A stretch of DNA of 64,000 nucleotides, taken from Caulobacter radicis (GTDB lineage Bacteria; Pseudomonadota; Alphaproteobacteria; Caulobacterales; Caulobacteraceae). Positions 16,931 through 25,981 of the stretch are shown piece after piece. The notes below the pieces were generated by a model that searched no databases, was not told where the DNA came from, and saw only the letters and a list, made by a program, of their open reading frames with translations. Position 1 is the stretch's first letter. Each line of letters begins with the position of its first letter. The DNA is taken from contig NZ_QDKO01000023.1 in NCBI RefSeq assembly GCF_003094615.1, positions 1-64,000 on the forward strand. The letters are read 5' to 3'. The position numbers and the translations under genes are program-made.

Positions 16931-17782
16931 TCAGCGTGGGTCTTCCCAGGCCAGGATCCGCTGCGCCTGGACGCCCAGCCCGTCGATGCCGAGCCTCACG
17001 GTGTCGCCGCCCTTGAGGAACCGCGGCGGGGTCAGGCCCAGCCCGACGCCCGCCGGCGTGCCGGTGGCGATCACGTCGCCGGGTTCGAGGGCGAAGAAGC
17101 GCGAGAGGTAGCTGACGAGGCGCCGGACGCCGAAGACGAGGTTGCGGGTGGAGCCGTCCTGATGTCGCTCGCCGTTGACCTCGAGCCAGATGCCGAGATC
17201 GCCGGGATCGCCGATCTCGTCGGTGGTCACCAGCCAGGGGCCGAGCGGAGCGAAGCCGGGGAAGCTCTTGCCCTTGGTCCACTGGCCGCCGCGTTCCATC
17301 TGGTAGGACCGCTCGGAGACGTCGTGGAACAGACAGTATCCGGCGACGTGGTCGAGCGCGTCGTCCTCCTCGATGTAGAGGCCGCCCTTGCCGATCACGA
17401 TGGCCAGTTCGACCTCCCAGTCGCCCTTCTCGGCGCCCTTGGGCAGGCGAACGGTGTCGTTGGCGCCGCTGGGGCGGCTGGCCTTGATGAAGACTGTCGG
17501 CTCGGTGGGAACCGGCAGGCCCACCTCGGCCGCGTGATCGGTGTAGTTGAGGCCGATGCAGATGATCTTGCCGACCTCGGCCACCGGCGGGCCGTAGCGG
17601 ACGGGCGCCTCGATCACCGCAAGCGTGTGGACGTCGATCGCGGCGAGCCGCTGGAGTTCGGCCTGCGACAAGGCCTCCTGGCCGATATCCGCGACATGGG
17701 CGGAAAGGTCCCGAAGCCGGCCTTCGGCGTCGAGGATCGCGGGGCGTTCGTGACCGGGCGGGCCGATGCGCGCGAGTTTCAT
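16931..17782 (-). CDS. Fumarylacetoacetate hydrolase-family protein
   Basis: 283 residues. The N-terminal half is a short beta domain; the catalytic FAH domain begins at EVGKIICIGLNYTDHAAE. Metal-binding acidic residues are in GDWEVELAIVIGKGG, and the family motifs GYCLFHDVSERSYQ, TKGKSFPGFAPLGPW and VIATGTPAGVGLG are all present. Members are cytosolic Mg-dependent hydrolases, hydratases or decarboxylases acting on 2-oxo acids. In this operon it could process the acid released by the neighbouring hydrolases. It lies 34 bases before the MBL-fold gene and 41 bases after the D-lactate dehydrogenase gene. Confidence 0.9.
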   Translation of the reverse strand: MKLARIGPPGHERPAILDAEGRLRDLSAHVADIGQEALSQAELQRLAAIDVHTLAVIEAPVRYGPPVAEVGKIICIGLNYTDHAAEVGLPVPTEPTVFIKASRPSGANDTVRLPKGAEKGDWEVELAIVIGKGGLYIEEDDALDHVAGYCLFHDVSERSYQMERGGQWTKGKSFPGFAPLGPWLVTTDEIGDPGDLGIWLEVNGERHQDGSTRNLVFGVRRLVSYLSRFFALEPGDVIATGTPAGVGLGLTPPRFLKGGDTVRLGIDGLGVQAQRILAWEDPR

Positions 17783-17823
17783 GGAGGGGTCCCTTTCGTG
17801 GTGTGGGGCTGGGGGCTTCCTGG

Positions 17824-19509
17824 TCAGGCCCAGTTGGCGTTCCTGGAGGTGTGACCGACGCCGGGATTGAGGCTGTTGGTCGGGTCCAGCGCGCGGTAGT
17901 GCCGTTCCAGCGCGGGCTTGGCCGGGTAGAGGTGGCCGACATTGTGCTCGGCGGGATACTCGGCCCCGCGCGCGTCGAGCAGCGCCAGCATGGCGTGCTC
18001 GAAGGCCTGCGGGTCGCGACCCTTCTTCAGCAGGTAGTCGCGATGGAAGACGTGGCAGAAGAAGTGGCCGCAGTAGCTGACGCCGACGATCTGGTCGGCG
18101 AGATCGGCAGGCAGCTTCTCGTCCCAGTCTTCGTCATTGCGTCGATGGGCGACGTCGAGCGCGACGAAATCCTCGACCTCGTCGCGGTGAAGCGCGCGGT
18201 AGCGGATCGATGCCCCGGCGACGGCGAAGCGGTGCAGGAAGGCGCGGTCGCCCTCGTCGGGCGTGCACTCGAAAAAGGCGCCCTGGGCCGACGGGAAGGC
18301 GTCGGACAGGAAGGCGCGCGCCTCATCGACGCCCGCGCCGCCCATCTTGAGGATGAGGTGGTGCTCGTAGCGTTCGTCGAAGTCGCGGATCCGGGCCGGC
18401 AGGTGTTGGGGAAACAGGCCGGCGACAACCTGCATCGCCCGGTCCGAAAGGTCCTTCGGCGCCCAGGGAGCGCGTGAAACCAGGCTGTCGAAACGCCCCT
18501 TCAGCGCGAACAGCCGGGGCAGGTGGCGCGCGCCCAGATGGCGGACGGCCAGGAAGGTGTCCTTGCCGTAGCGCGCCGTCAGGCGGAACGCCGAGCGATG
18601 GATGTATTCGCCCTGGATCGGCAGCGACTGGAACGCGCCCAGGATGTGGCGACGGACGGCGGTCAGTTCGCCGGGGTCGTTGGTCCCGATGTAGAAGTCG
18701 ACGATCCGTTCCTCACGGGGAAAGGTGTCGAGCCGTACGGCGAAGACCACCACGTGGCCGCCGCTTCCCGAGGCCTCGAAATGGTGTCGGGGGTCGTTGT
18801 TGAAGCGCGCGGGGGTATCGGCGTCGACCTCGCGGACATGGTCCTGGTAGCGCGGGTCCGAGCCGAGCCGGGCGGGATCGTCGACAACCTCGCCTTCGGT
18901 GAACTGGCCCGCGTCGAGGCGGGCGAGGATCGTCTCCGGATCCTCGCCGAGCCGCACCCCGAGGTGGTTGACGAGCTGGACCGCGCCGTCGTCAGCGATC
19001 CGGGCGTAGAGCGCCATCTGGGTGTAGGCGGGGCCGCGGTGGATCAGCGCGCCGCCGGAGTTGTTGCAGACGCCGCCGACGATCGAGGCGCCGATGCAGG
19101 ACGAACCGATCCGCGAATGCGGTTCGCGCCCGATCTCGGCGGTCTTCTCCTCGAGCTCGAACAGGCGCGAGCCGGGCAGGCAGATGGCCTGGGTCCCGTC
19201 GCGCACCATGTGGATGCCGTCGAGCCGCGTGGTGCTGACGATGACGACGTCCCGATCGTAGGCGTCGCCGTCCGGCGTGGAGCCGCCCGTCAGGCCGGTG
19301 TTGGCGGCCTGCATGATGATGATCACGCCGCCCCGCGCGCAGGCGTTCACGACCCGCCACAGCTCGACCAGGCTGCCTGGGCGGGCCACCGCCAGGGCCG
19401 CGCCGGACCCGAAGCGGAAGCCGGTGCGATAGCGCCTTGTCCGGCCTTCGCCGACCAGAAGGTGGCGATCGCCGACGATGGTCCTCAGTTCACGGAGCAG
19501 CGCGCTCAT
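17824..19509 (-). CDS. dld: Quinone-dependent D-lactate dehydrogenase
   Basis: 561 residues, close to the usual length of E. coli-type Dld. FAD-binding type-4 domain: VIIIMQAANTGLTGGSTP and SRIGSSCIGASIVGGVCNNSGGAL. The C-terminal membrane-binding and cap part has HNVGHLYPAKPALERHYRALDPTNSLNPGVG. This peripheral inner-membrane flavoprotein oxidises D-lactate or related D-2-hydroxy acids and passes electrons to the quinone pool. The chosen ATG (19509) follows the stop of the upstream hydrolase by two bases, with GAAGGG as ribosome-binding site. Its place among hydrolases suggests that a D-hydroxy acid is released from the operon's substrate. Confidence 0.93.
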   Translation of the reverse strand: MSALLRELRTIVGDRHLLVGEGRTRRYRTGFRFGSGAALAVARPGSLVELWRVVNACARGGVIIIMQAANTGLTGGSTPDGDAYDRDVVIVSTTRLDGIHMVRDGTQAICLPGSRLFELEEKTAEIGREPHSRIGSSCIGASIVGGVCNNSGGALIHRGPAYTQMALYARIADDGAVQLVNHLGVRLGEDPETILARLDAGQFTEGEVVDDPARLGSDPRYQDHVREVDADTPARFNNDPRHHFEASGSGGHVVVFAVRLDTFPREERIVDFYIGTNDPGELTAVRRHILGAFQSLPIQGEYIHRSAFRLTARYGKDTFLAVRHLGARHLPRLFALKGRFDSLVSRAPWAPKDLSDRAMQVVAGLFPQHLPARIRDFDERYEHHLILKMGGAGVDEARAFLSDAFPSAQGAFFECTPDEGDRAFLHRFAVAGASIRYRALHRDEVEDFVALDVAHRRNDEDWDEKLPADLADQIVGVSYCGHFFCHVFHRDYLLKKGRDPQAFEHAMLALLDARGAEYPAEHNVGHLYPAKPALERHYRALDPTNSLNPGVGHTSRNANWA

Positions 19510-19511
19510 GG

Positions 19512-20375
19512 TCAGCCCTTCCAGCCTTGCAGGAATTCCAGCAGCAGCGCGTTGACCGCCTCGGGGCGTTCCTCGTGGGGCAGGTGGCCGCAGCGCTCGA
19601 TCGGAACGGCGCGCAGGTTGTCGGCCATCTCGGACCAGACCTTGGGCATGTCGAACATCTTGCCGACCGCGCCGAAGTCGGCGCCCCACAGCGCCAGAGT
19701 CGGGCAGGTGATCTTGACCTCGGCGTCAGCCGTGTCCTGCGCCACGTCCTCGGCGTTGGCGCGGTAGTCGGCCATGGCCCCGCGCACGGCGCCGGGCGCG
19801 CGATATGCGCGCACATAGGTGTCGAAGGCCTCGCCGGAGATAGCCGTGGGGTCGTAGCTCCAGTCCGAGAAGAACCAGCGCAGCCACTGCTCCTCCCGGC
19901 CGGCGATCAGCGTCTCGGGCAGGTCGGGAACCAGGTGGAACAGGAAGAACCAGTAGGCCTTGGCGATCTCGGCGTTGATCTCGCGCGCGACGATGCGCGT
20001 GGGCACGTTGTCCATCACCACCAGGCGGTCGACCCGCTCGGGGTAGTCCTTGGCGAAGCGGGTGGCGACGCGGGCGCCGCGGTCGTGGCCGACGAGCGCG
20101 ATCTTGCCGACGCCGAGCTGGTCCAGCAGGGCGGCCAGGTCCCTGGCCATGTTGCGCTTGTCGTAGCCGGTCGCGGGCTTGTCGGTCTCGCCGTAGCCGC
20201 GCAGGTCCGGCGCGATCACCCGGTAGAGCTCGCCCAGCACGGGGATCTGGTGGCGCCAGGCATAGTTGGTTTCGGGAAAGCCATGCAGCAGCACGACCGG
20301 CGGGCCTTCGCCGGCGTCGATGTAGCTCTGGCGGATACCGTTGGCGCGCAGGGTATGGTTGACGACCTGGGTCAT
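19512..20375 (-). CDS. Alpha/beta hydrolase with aspartate nucleophile (epoxide hydrolase / dehalogenase type)
   Basis: 287 residues. HGFPETNYAWRHQIP, RGYGETDKP and the GHDRGARVATRFA elbow place Asp as the nucleophile, as in epoxide hydrolases and haloacetate dehalogenases; the late His is in ERCGHLPHEE. The segment AKAYWFFLFHLVPDLPETL resembles haloacetate dehalogenases, but by my alignment the His-Trp halide-binding pair is not conserved, so fluoroacetate dehalogenase is unlikely. It is the first gene of the minus-strand catabolic operon, opposite a LysR-type gene. AAGGATTGCAGG precedes the ATG. Confidence 0.82.
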   Translation of the reverse strand: MTQVVNHTLRANGIRQSYIDAGEGPPVVLLHGFPETNYAWRHQIPVLGELYRVIAPDLRGYGETDKPATGYDKRNMARDLAALLDQLGVGKIALVGHDRGARVATRFAKDYPERVDRLVVMDNVPTRIVAREINAEIAKAYWFFLFHLVPDLPETLIAGREEQWLRWFFSDWSYDPTAISGEAFDTYVRAYRAPGAVRGAMADYRANAEDVAQDTADAEVKITCPTLALWGADFGAVGKMFDMPKVWSEMADNLRAVPIERCGHLPHEERPEAVNALLLEFLQGWKG

Positions 20376-20613
20376 CCTGCAATCCTTGTTCTGGCGAAGA
20401 GGGAAAAGGCCGGGCGGCGATCAGCGCCGCCGAGATGCTGCGATCACCCGCAGGGGCGTGGCGATGGTCGCAGGCGCGGCCGTGAGAGGCGATGCGCCTC
20501 TGCTTCAAGCGCGGACAAGCTGTTCATGTTCGCCTCTGCGACAATGACCGGCCACCGGGAGCCAGCGGCTGTCCGCTGGGGTGGCTGTGACGATGAAGGC
20601 GATATGGAACTAT

Positions 20614-20638
20614 ATCTGGGATCGCTGTAGACGCAGAT
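20614..20638. promoter_or_regulatory. Inverted repeat ATCTG-N15-CAGAT upstream of lysR
   Basis: The arms at 20614-20618 and 20634-20638 lie 33 bases before the LysR start in the divergent spacer. Size and position suit a LysR-type autoregulatory site, but no second copy is seen. Confidence 0.35.
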
Positions 20639-20670
20639 GTCGTTACGTCGGCCCAACGGAATTCGAGATA

Positions 20671-21564
20671 ATGGACTTTGCCGAGATCGAGATTTTCGTG
20701 GAGGCCGTGCGGGTCGGCAGCCTGGCCGGCGCCGCGCGACGCCTGGGGCTCAGCGCCATGGCCGCGTCTCGCAGCCTTAGCAACCTCGAGGCCGAACTCG
20801 GCGTGCGGCTGATCCACCGGACCACGCGCTCGCTGTCCCCCACCACCGACGGCGAGATCTTCCTGCCGCATGCCGTGGCCCTGCTGGAAGGACGAGCGGG
20901 CGCGCTGGCGGACCTGCGCCCGGACGGCAAAGGCCTTGCCGGGCGCCTGAGGATAACCGCCTCGACCGCCTTTGGTCGCAAGGTCGTCGCGCCGATGCTG
21001 CCGTCCTTCATGCGGGATCACCCCGCGCTTCAGGTCGATCTGCTGACGACCGACGATCAGGTGGACATCGTGGGGCAGGGCATCGACGTCGCGATCCGCA
21101 TCGCGCCGCTCAGGGACAATCGGCTCGCGGCGAAACGACTGGCTGACAGTCCAAGGGCTCTATGCGCCTCGTCCGCCTATCTGGAAGCGTTCGGCCGGCC
21201 CAAGACCCTGGCCGACCTCGCCGCCCACCAGTGCCTGGTCGCCACCGGCGCGTCGCACTGGGCGTTCGTTCGCGAGGGAAAGTCGTTGAAGCAGAAGGTC
21301 GCGGGGCGTTTTTCGGCCAGTTCGATCGAAGCTGTCTACGAGGCGTGCCGGGGCGGGCTTGGTATCGCCAACCTGTCGCGCTGGTACGTCGATCCGGCCT
21401 TCGAACATGCGGATGTTCAGCAGATCCTGCTGGAGGACGCCGAGCCCGAGCCGCTGGGGATCTGGGCCGTCTATCCCAGTTCGCACATGATCCCGCCGAA
21501 GGTCCGCACGTTCGTCAGGAGTCTCGAGCAGTCGCTTCCCGCGACGGGGCCGACCTGCCCTTGA
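20671..21564 (+). CDS. LysR-family transcriptional regulator
   Basis: 297 residues from the ATG at 20671, which begins exactly at the winged helix-turn-helix (MDFAEIEIFVEAVRVGSL; AARRLGLSAMAASRSLSNLEAELGVRLIHRTTRSLSPT). The LysR substrate-binding domain follows from about residue 90. The CRGGLGIANLSRWYV segment and the overall layout resemble the group that includes regulators of aldehyde, quinone and aromatic catabolism. It is divergent from the hydrolase-D-lactate dehydrogenase operon and is probably its regulator. Confidence 0.9.
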   Translation: MDFAEIEIFVEAVRVGSLAGAARRLGLSAMAASRSLSNLEAELGVRLIHRTTRSLSPTTDGEIFLPHAVALLEGRAGALADLRPDGKGLAGRLRITASTAFGRKVVAPMLPSFMRDHPALQVDLLTTDDQVDIVGQGIDVAIRIAPLRDNRLAAKRLADSPRALCASSAYLEAFGRPKTLADLAAHQCLVATGASHWAFVREGKSLKQKVAGRFSASSIEAVYEACRGGLGIANLSRWYVDPAFEHADVQQILLEDAEPEPLGIWAVYPSSHMIPPKVRTFVRSLEQSLPATGPTCP

Positions 21565-21602
21565 GCATCAGCCTGGCGGCGTCCCTGCGCGCGCGGCCTG
21601 CT

Positions 21603-23042
21603 TCATTCGATCGCGTCCAGGCCTAGAGCGGCCTGGTCCACCGTCGCGGCCGCCAGCTCAGCGCGGGTCGTGGCGATGCGGGCCCTGGCATCGACCAGGC
21701 GAACGGCCGCGTCGGTCGCGGTCTCCTCGCGCTGGTTGACCAGAAAGAAGTCGCTGGAGCCCAGTTCGAACCTGCGCCGTTCGGCCGCCGCCAGGCGGTC
21801 GGCCAGGTCGCGCTCCTGCTCGGCCGCCCTGGCCAGGCGCTCGGCCGCATGCAGGGCGACGCCTATCCCCTCGACCTCGACGGCGATCTGGTCGCGCAGG
21901 AAGCGCCCGCGAGCCTGGAGCGCGTCGATCTCGGCTCGGGTCTCGTCGAGCTTGCCCCTGGCCGCCCGGTTCTGGAGCGGGATCGAGAAGCGAAAGCCTA
22001 TGACCGCTTCGGTCGGCGTGCGGCTGGGCCCGCCCAGGCCTTCGGAGCCGACATCCTTGCCGACCTCCAGCCGCAGGTCGAAGCGGGGCTTGAGGTCGTT
22101 ATGCGCCAGCGCGAGTCGGGCCTGAGACTGGTCCACGCGCGACAGCAGGCCCCGCAGGTCCGGGCGCGTGGCGGCGGGATCGGCGTTCGCGGCCGCGACC
22201 TTGACGCCGGCGAGCGCATCCGCCGCCATCGGCAACCGGCCTTCATCCACCATGACCGGCCGGCCCTCTGCGTCACGATAGTAGAGGGACAGCGCGTTGG
22301 CGGCGACCTGCAGGTCGCCTTCGGCGCGCACCACCAGCGCGCGGCGGCGCACCAGGTTCTGTTCGTTCTCGGTGAGCAGGATCTCGGGCTTCGCGCCCAG
22401 TTGGACTTGCCGCTGGATCCCGCCGCGCCGGCTTTCGGCCAGGCCCAGCAGATCGCGATAGGCCTTCAGCCGCCAGCCCGCCGCGATCCAGTTCTGATAG
22501 GCGATGATCGCGCGGGTCTGCACGCCGATCGCCACCGCCTGGCGCTCGAAGCGGGCGATGTCGATGTCGGAGGCGGCCAGGGTGCGACGCGTGCGGCGCT
22601 CGTCGACCAGGCGGTCGCGCAGCAGCGCGTAGAGCACGCCGATCTTGGCTTCGCCCAGCGCGTTGGTGTGGGCCTGATCCTCGTAGACGGGGAAGTCGCC
22701 GCGCGAGAGGCGATAGGCGCCGTACACATAGCCGCCGTTGTCGCCGAACGGCCGCGTGGCGCGCGCCTCAACCTGGTCGCCGTCATAGTAGCCGAGCGCG
22801 CGCGAACGGCTTTCGACGGAGAACACCGTGTCGAAGGCGCCTTCGGCGGTCAGCGCGCGGCTCCGGGCCTGGCGTTCGCGCGCCAGTTGCTCGACGATCT
22901 GCGACGAGGAGCGCGCCGAGACGGTCAGCAGTTCGGCGAGGGTGAGCGGCGCGGCGCTCTTTTCGGCCGTGATCGGCGCCTGGGCGGCGGCCAGGCCGGG
23001 CGCCGAGCAGAGCAGCATGAGGGTCAGGGACAGTCGGAGCAT
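21603..23042 (-). CDS. TolC-family outer-membrane channel of a type I secretion-like system
   Basis: 479 residues with a signal peptide (MLRLSLTLMLLCSAPGLAAAQA). Two outer-membrane efflux protein repeats of long alpha-helical hairpins follow, each with a barrel segment (GYVYGAYRLSRGDFPVY; FRFSIPLQNRAARGKLDETRAEIDAL). The trimer would form the outer-membrane duct and periplasmic tunnel. Its ATG overlaps the stop of the HlyD-like gene (TGATG), so the two are made together. The system's cargo is not evident; no RTX-type gene lies nearby. Confidence 0.87.
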   Translation of the reverse strand: MLRLSLTLMLLCSAPGLAAAQAPITAEKSAAPLTLAELLTVSARSSSQIVEQLARERQARSRALTAEGAFDTVFSVESRSRALGYYDGDQVEARATRPFGDNGGYVYGAYRLSRGDFPVYEDQAHTNALGEAKIGVLYALLRDRLVDERRTRRTLAASDIDIARFERQAVAIGVQTRAIIAYQNWIAAGWRLKAYRDLLGLAESRRGGIQRQVQLGAKPEILLTENEQNLVRRRALVVRAEGDLQVAANALSLYYRDAEGRPVMVDEGRLPMAADALAGVKVAAANADPAATRPDLRGLLSRVDQSQARLALAHNDLKPRFDLRLEVGKDVGSEGLGGPSRTPTEAVIGFRFSIPLQNRAARGKLDETRAEIDALQARGRFLRDQIAVEVEGIGVALHAAERLARAAEQERDLADRLAAAERRRFELGSSDFFLVNQREETATDAAVRLVDARARIATTRAELAAATVDQAALGLDAIE

Positions 23043-24109
23043 CACTTGGTCTTGGCCGCATCCTTGTCGTCGCCCTTGGCCGGGGCGCCGGCGGGCGTCG
23101 CGGCGGCCTGGCCGAAGTCGAGCGGGAAGTCGTTGAGCTGGCGCCAGAGTTCGTAGCCGACCGAAACCGTCTCGCCCTGCACCCAGCCGCGCACCTTGCC
23201 GCCCAGCCGGGCGAACCGCTGGTCGGGCCACGGGGTCTTGCCGGGCATCGGCTCGACGAGGATGCGGAACAGGCCCGAAGGCGCGGCCGTCGGATCGATC
23301 GAGCGGACGCGGCCGTCGAACAGGCCTTGGGCCACCGCCGGCCAGCCGCTGAACTGGATCGCCGGCCAGCCTTCGAACTCGAGCCGGACCGCGCGACCGG
23401 GGCGCACCAGCGGCACGTCGCGCCCGTCGATGAACAGCTCGACCACCCGTTCGGTGTGTTCGGGGGCGACCACCGCCAGCACCGTGCCGGCCGACACCAG
23501 GCCGCCGCCGGCGGCGGCGTTGATGTTCTGGATGCGTCCGCTGCGGGGCGCGCTGACCATCTGCGCGGATTGGCGGTTCAGCTGCACGTCGATGCGGTTG
23601 AGCTTGGCGCGAGCCTCGGCCAGCTTGGCCCCCGCGTCGGCGACCTTGATCTGGGCCTGCTCGAAGTCGCGGCGCGCGGCCAGGCCTTCGGCCAGCAACT
23701 GGCGCGTGCGGCCGACGTCGATGTCGGCCACCGACTGGGCCTGGCGGACGGCCGCGATCTCGGCCTCGACCTGCGCGCGCTCTTCGGCGAGGCGCGTCAG
23801 GAGGTTCGGATCGAGGTCGGCGATGCGGGCGATCGGGTCGCCGGCCTCGACGTGCTGGCCGTCCTGCACGTACCAGCGCTCGACCCGGCCGCCGACCAGC
23901 GCCGAGACGTCCTGGGCGCGATCGGTGGGATCGGGGGCCGCCACCAGCCCTCTGCCCTGGGCGGTCTGCATCCAGGGCACGAAGAACAGGATCGCCAGCG
24001 AGGCGACGATGCCGGCCGAGACCATCCAGCCCAGCGCCACGACCAGCCGGGGCGGGCGCTGCTGCGCCAGGGTCTTGAAGTGGGAAAGGTGCTCAGGACG
24101 GTATGGCAT
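23042..24109 (-). CDS. HlyD-family membrane fusion (periplasmic adaptor) protein
   Basis: 355 residues. A short cytoplasmic N terminus and one membrane helix (LVVALGWMVSAGIVASLAILFFVPW) are followed by a lipoyl/barrel-sandwich start (VGGRVERWYVQDGQHVEAGDPIARIADLD), an alpha-helical hairpin (LAEERAQVEAEIAAVRQAQ, ARRDFEQAQIKVADAG) and the second lipoyl half (SAPRSGRIQNINAAAGGGLVSAG). The C terminus is low-complexity and Lys/Asp/Ala-rich. It bridges the inner-membrane ABC protein and TolC. Its start overlaps the ABC gene by 17 bases. Confidence 0.9.
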   Translation of the reverse strand: MPYRPEHLSHFKTLAQQRPPRLVVALGWMVSAGIVASLAILFFVPWMQTAQGRGLVAAPDPTDRAQDVSALVGGRVERWYVQDGQHVEAGDPIARIADLDPNLLTRLAEERAQVEAEIAAVRQAQSVADIDVGRTRQLLAEGLAARRDFEQAQIKVADAGAKLAEARAKLNRIDVQLNRQSAQMVSAPRSGRIQNINAAAGGGLVSAGTVLAVVAPEHTERVVELFIDGRDVPLVRPGRAVRLEFEGWPAIQFSGWPAVAQGLFDGRVRSIDPTAAPSGLFRILVEPMPGKTPWPDQRFARLGGKVRGWVQGETVSVGYELWRQLNDFPLDFGQAAATPAGAPAKGDDKDAAKTK

Positions 24110-25790
24110 GGGCTTCCCCCCGGTTGGCGAGGTGGTCCTGAAGGTCGGCGAGCGAGGCGAAGCGGCGTTGCTCGGAGAGGCCAAGGTGCAGCCAGCCGTC
24201 GAGGACCATGTCCTCGGGCCGGCCGGTGAACAGCAGGGTGGTGGCGCCGCGCGCCTTGAGCACCTGGAGGACTGCCGCCAGGGTCCGCGAGGGCAGGAGA
24301 TCGTACAACTGCCCCAGCACGAGAAGCTTGGGCTCGACCAGCAGGGCGTTGGCCAGGCGCAGCGCCATCATCGACCCCAGGCTGAGGGGGTGGCCCGTGG
24401 CGGCGAGCGGCGTGTCCAGGCCCTTGGGCAGCTGGGCGATGCGTTCCTGCAGGCCGACCACGGCCAGCGCCTCGAGCATCCGGGTCGCCGAGACGTCGCT
24501 GGCGGCCATCGCCAGATATTCGCGGATCGTGACCTCGGCGATCGTCGGCCGGTCGAGCACCAGCACCTGCGAGCGCAGCAGGTACATGTCGAGCGCCTCG
24601 AGGTCGGCGCCGCCGATCGAGACGAGGCCGCGCTCGGGATGGACGTGGCGCTTGAGCACCAGGGCCAGCTTGCGCTCGGCGCCAGGGTCGGCGGCGACCA
24701 CCAGTTGCTCGCCGGCGGGGAGGGCGAAGTCGAAGCGGGCGTCGTCCAGCTTGACGTCCATCAGCCGCAACGCGCCGTCGGTCGGCGCGCCCGCGCCGCG
24801 GGCCGGCGGCTTTTCCTGCGGGATGGAGAAGAGCAGGGACAGTTCTTCGGCGCTGGCGACCAGGTCGTAGAAGGTGTCGAGGTAGTAGCCCAGCTGCGAG
24901 ACGCCGTAGAACACGCCCGAAAGGATCAGTTCGGCCGCCACCAGCTGTCCGATCGACAGCTCGCCGCGCAGGATCAGGTTGCCGCCGAGCATCAGGAGGG
25001 CGGCGCTGGCCAGGGCGTAGATCAGGAGGTAGCTCAGGGTCTGGGCGAAGCTGGAGCGGAAGTAGCGCTTGTGCGCGCCGACATAGGCGGCGGTCATCGC
25101 TTCGGACCGGTCCATGGCGAAGGCGAGGTGGCGACTGGACTTGTAGAAGCCGTTCGACCCGCCGACGCTCTCGAGCCAGCGCGCGGCGTTGTGCTTGGCG
25201 TGGCTGAGCGCGACCGCGCCGGTGATCGCGCCACGCCGCCAGATCAGCCAGACCAGGACGACGGCGACGACCAGCACGACGTTGAAGGCCAGGAAGAACG
25301 GGTGATAGAAACTGGTCACCGTCAGTCCCACCATGCCTTGCAGCAGGATGGTGAAGGCGCCGATGACCAGGCCCGGCACGGCCTTCTGGACGACGGTGAG
25401 GTCGAAGTAGCGATTGAAGAGATCGCCTCGGCTGGCGTCGCCGAAAAAGGGGTTCTGGGCGTGCACGGCCCTGATGGTGATCTCGGCCACCACGCGCGAG
25501 AACACGCGGCGTTCGAACGCCGCCATCAGATAGACCCGCAGGGCGCTGAGCGCGGCCACGATCAGCAGCAGCGCCAGCAGCACCCCCGACAGCGTCCATA
25601 GGGGCGCGGGCAGGGCGATGTTGGCCACGCTGTTGATCAGCAGCTGGACCGAGATCGGCGTCGCGAGCGACATCAGGCCTATGGCCAGGGTGTAGACGAT
25701 GCCGAGCTTCACATAGGCGACGTCGGGACCCACGATCTCCGACAGCCACCTTGTCGCTTCCCTAAATCCGATACGTTCGGTCGTCGCCAC
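24093..25790 (-). CDS. ABC exporter-like protein with a fully degenerate ATPase domain
   Basis: 565 residues from the GTG at 25790 (AGAGGCGG upstream); an ATG at 25880 would add 30 residues. A type-1 exporter transmembrane domain (about 25-320) precedes a nucleotide-binding-domain-shaped region (about 335-565) in which every ATPase motif is changed. The Walker A position reads AADPGAERKL (367-376 or so) with no GKS/T. The signature is LSLGS (469-473) instead of LSGGQ. Walker B ends LVLGQ, so the catalytic Asp-Glu is Gly-Gln (493-494). The switch His is Gly523 in FTGRPED. The frame is intact and coupled to HlyD and TolC, so the protein is probably functional but cannot hydrolyse ATP conventionally. 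Confidence 0.85.
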   Translation of the reverse strand: MATTERIGFREATRWLSEIVGPDVAYVKLGIVYTLAIGLMSLATPISVQLLINSVANIALPAPLWTLSGVLLALLLIVAALSALRVYLMAAFERRVFSRVVAEITIRAVHAQNPFFGDASRGDLFNRYFDLTVVQKAVPGLVIGAFTILLQGMVGLTVTSFYHPFFLAFNVVLVVAVVLVWLIWRRGAITGAVALSHAKHNAARWLESVGGSNGFYKSSRHLAFAMDRSEAMTAAYVGAHKRYFRSSFAQTLSYLLIYALASAALLMLGGNLILRGELSIGQLVAAELILSGVFYGVSQLGYYLDTFYDLVASAEELSLLFSIPQEKPPARGAGAPTDGALRLMDVKLDDARFDFALPAGEQLVVAADPGAERKLALVLKRHVHPERGLVSIGGADLEALDMYLLRSQVLVLDRPTIAEVTIREYLAMAASDVSATRMLEALAVVGLQERIAQLPKGLDTPLAATGHPLSLGSMMALRLANALLVEPKLLVLGQLYDLLPSRTLAAVLQVLKARGATTLLFTGRPEDMVLDGWLHLGLSEQRRFASLADLQDHLANRGEAHAIPS

Positions 25791-25981
25791 GTCCGCCTCT
25801 GCCTGATCTCGCCGACGAACGCTTCGTCCATGCCGCGAGGTCGGCGAGCCGGGGCCTTCGGAGCATCGGAGGCGAAGCATTCACCCCGAGGTGGGCGATA
25901 CACCGGCGTCAGGCGCCGCATCTCATCAATGGCGTGACAAAGTGTATAAGCTTGGGCTTCCAGGCGGCGAGGGGCGGTTCC

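Noticed and set aside
19512..20375. Fluoroacetate dehalogenase
   Set aside because: The Asp nucleophile and general layout fit, but the halide-binding His-Trp pair is not seen, so only the broader family is given.
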